A DNA stretch of 13,505 nucleotides from an uncultured Porphyromonas sp. GTDB taxonomy: Bacteria > Bacteroidota > Bacteroidia > Bacteroidales > Porphyromonadaceae. A model generated the notes under the pieces. That model made no database searches. It was not told the DNA's origin and saw only the letters and a list, made by a program, of their open reading frames with translations. The position numbers and the translations under genes were made by a program. This document shows, one piece after another, positions 13,500 to 13,505 of the stretch; the stretch's first letter is position 1, and every line of letters starts with the position of its first letter. The stretch spans positions 1 through 13,505 of the forward strand of contig NZ_CALIXW010000021.1 in NCBI RefSeq assembly GCF_938046015.1. Direction: 5' to 3'.

Positions 13500-13505
13500 T
13501 TAAAG

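Overview
The window looks like a chromosomal segment of a GC-rich Bacteroidales bacterium, most likely Porphyromonas or a close relative. The evidence is promoters of the TAnnTTTG type, weak or absent Shine-Dalgarno sequences, Bacteroidetes-type DksA-like, IleRS and DUF4296 proteins, and the order ileS, dksA-like, lspA, DUF4296 lipoprotein. Genus is inferred from family knowledge, not from a database search. No insertion sequence, phage gene, CRISPR array, tRNA or rRNA was recognised. The window is housekeeping in character.

Layout. (1) Positions 1-543, minus strand: the first 181 codons of ribosomal protein S1 (rpsA), with a TAnnTTTG promoter at 646-653 and a leader of about 95 nt that can fold in two exclusive ways. 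(2) Positions 661-1157: a gene-free stretch with short repeats. (3) Positions 1158-2571, plus strand: a promoter and two overlapping genes, a DUF975/YciC-like membrane protein and a protein resembling a Bacteroidetes SAM methyltransferase family but lacking a recognisable SAM-binding motif. (4) Positions 2593-2638: a 21-bp perfect-stem bidirectional terminator between convergent units. (5) Positions 11279 down to 2653, minus strand: one long probable operon, ileS, dksA-like, lspA, DUF4296 lipoprotein, 92-aa hypothetical, gltX, waaA. Its gaps are 1 to 68 bp, and its only recognised promoter is upstream of ileS. (6) Positions 11280-11647: a second gene-free stretch with a strong palindrome and a repeat shared with the first. 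(7) Positions 11648-13499, minus strand: galK preceded by the C-terminal half of a sugar MFS transporter, cut by an in-frame stop near the window edge.

How the genes work together. The large operon couples tRNA charging (IleRS, GluRS), a probable RNA-polymerase-binding regulator, lipoprotein maturation (LspA beside a prolipoprotein that is its likely substrate) and lipid A-Kdo assembly (WaaA). It is therefore a growth-related translation and envelope unit. The MFS-galK pair would import galactose and phosphorylate it, if the transporter is intact beyond the window.

The most notable protein observation is that IleRS carries GIHH where class I synthetases have HxGH. This is the first/third residue swap described for mupirocin hyper-resistant IleRS2 enzymes. 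Other points worth a second look are the methyltransferase-like protein, the one-cysteine DksA-like protein, the rpsA leader, a repeat shared by the two intergenic regions, a promoter block shared by rpsA and ileS, and the broken 5' part of the transporter frame. I found no wholly new multi-gene system.
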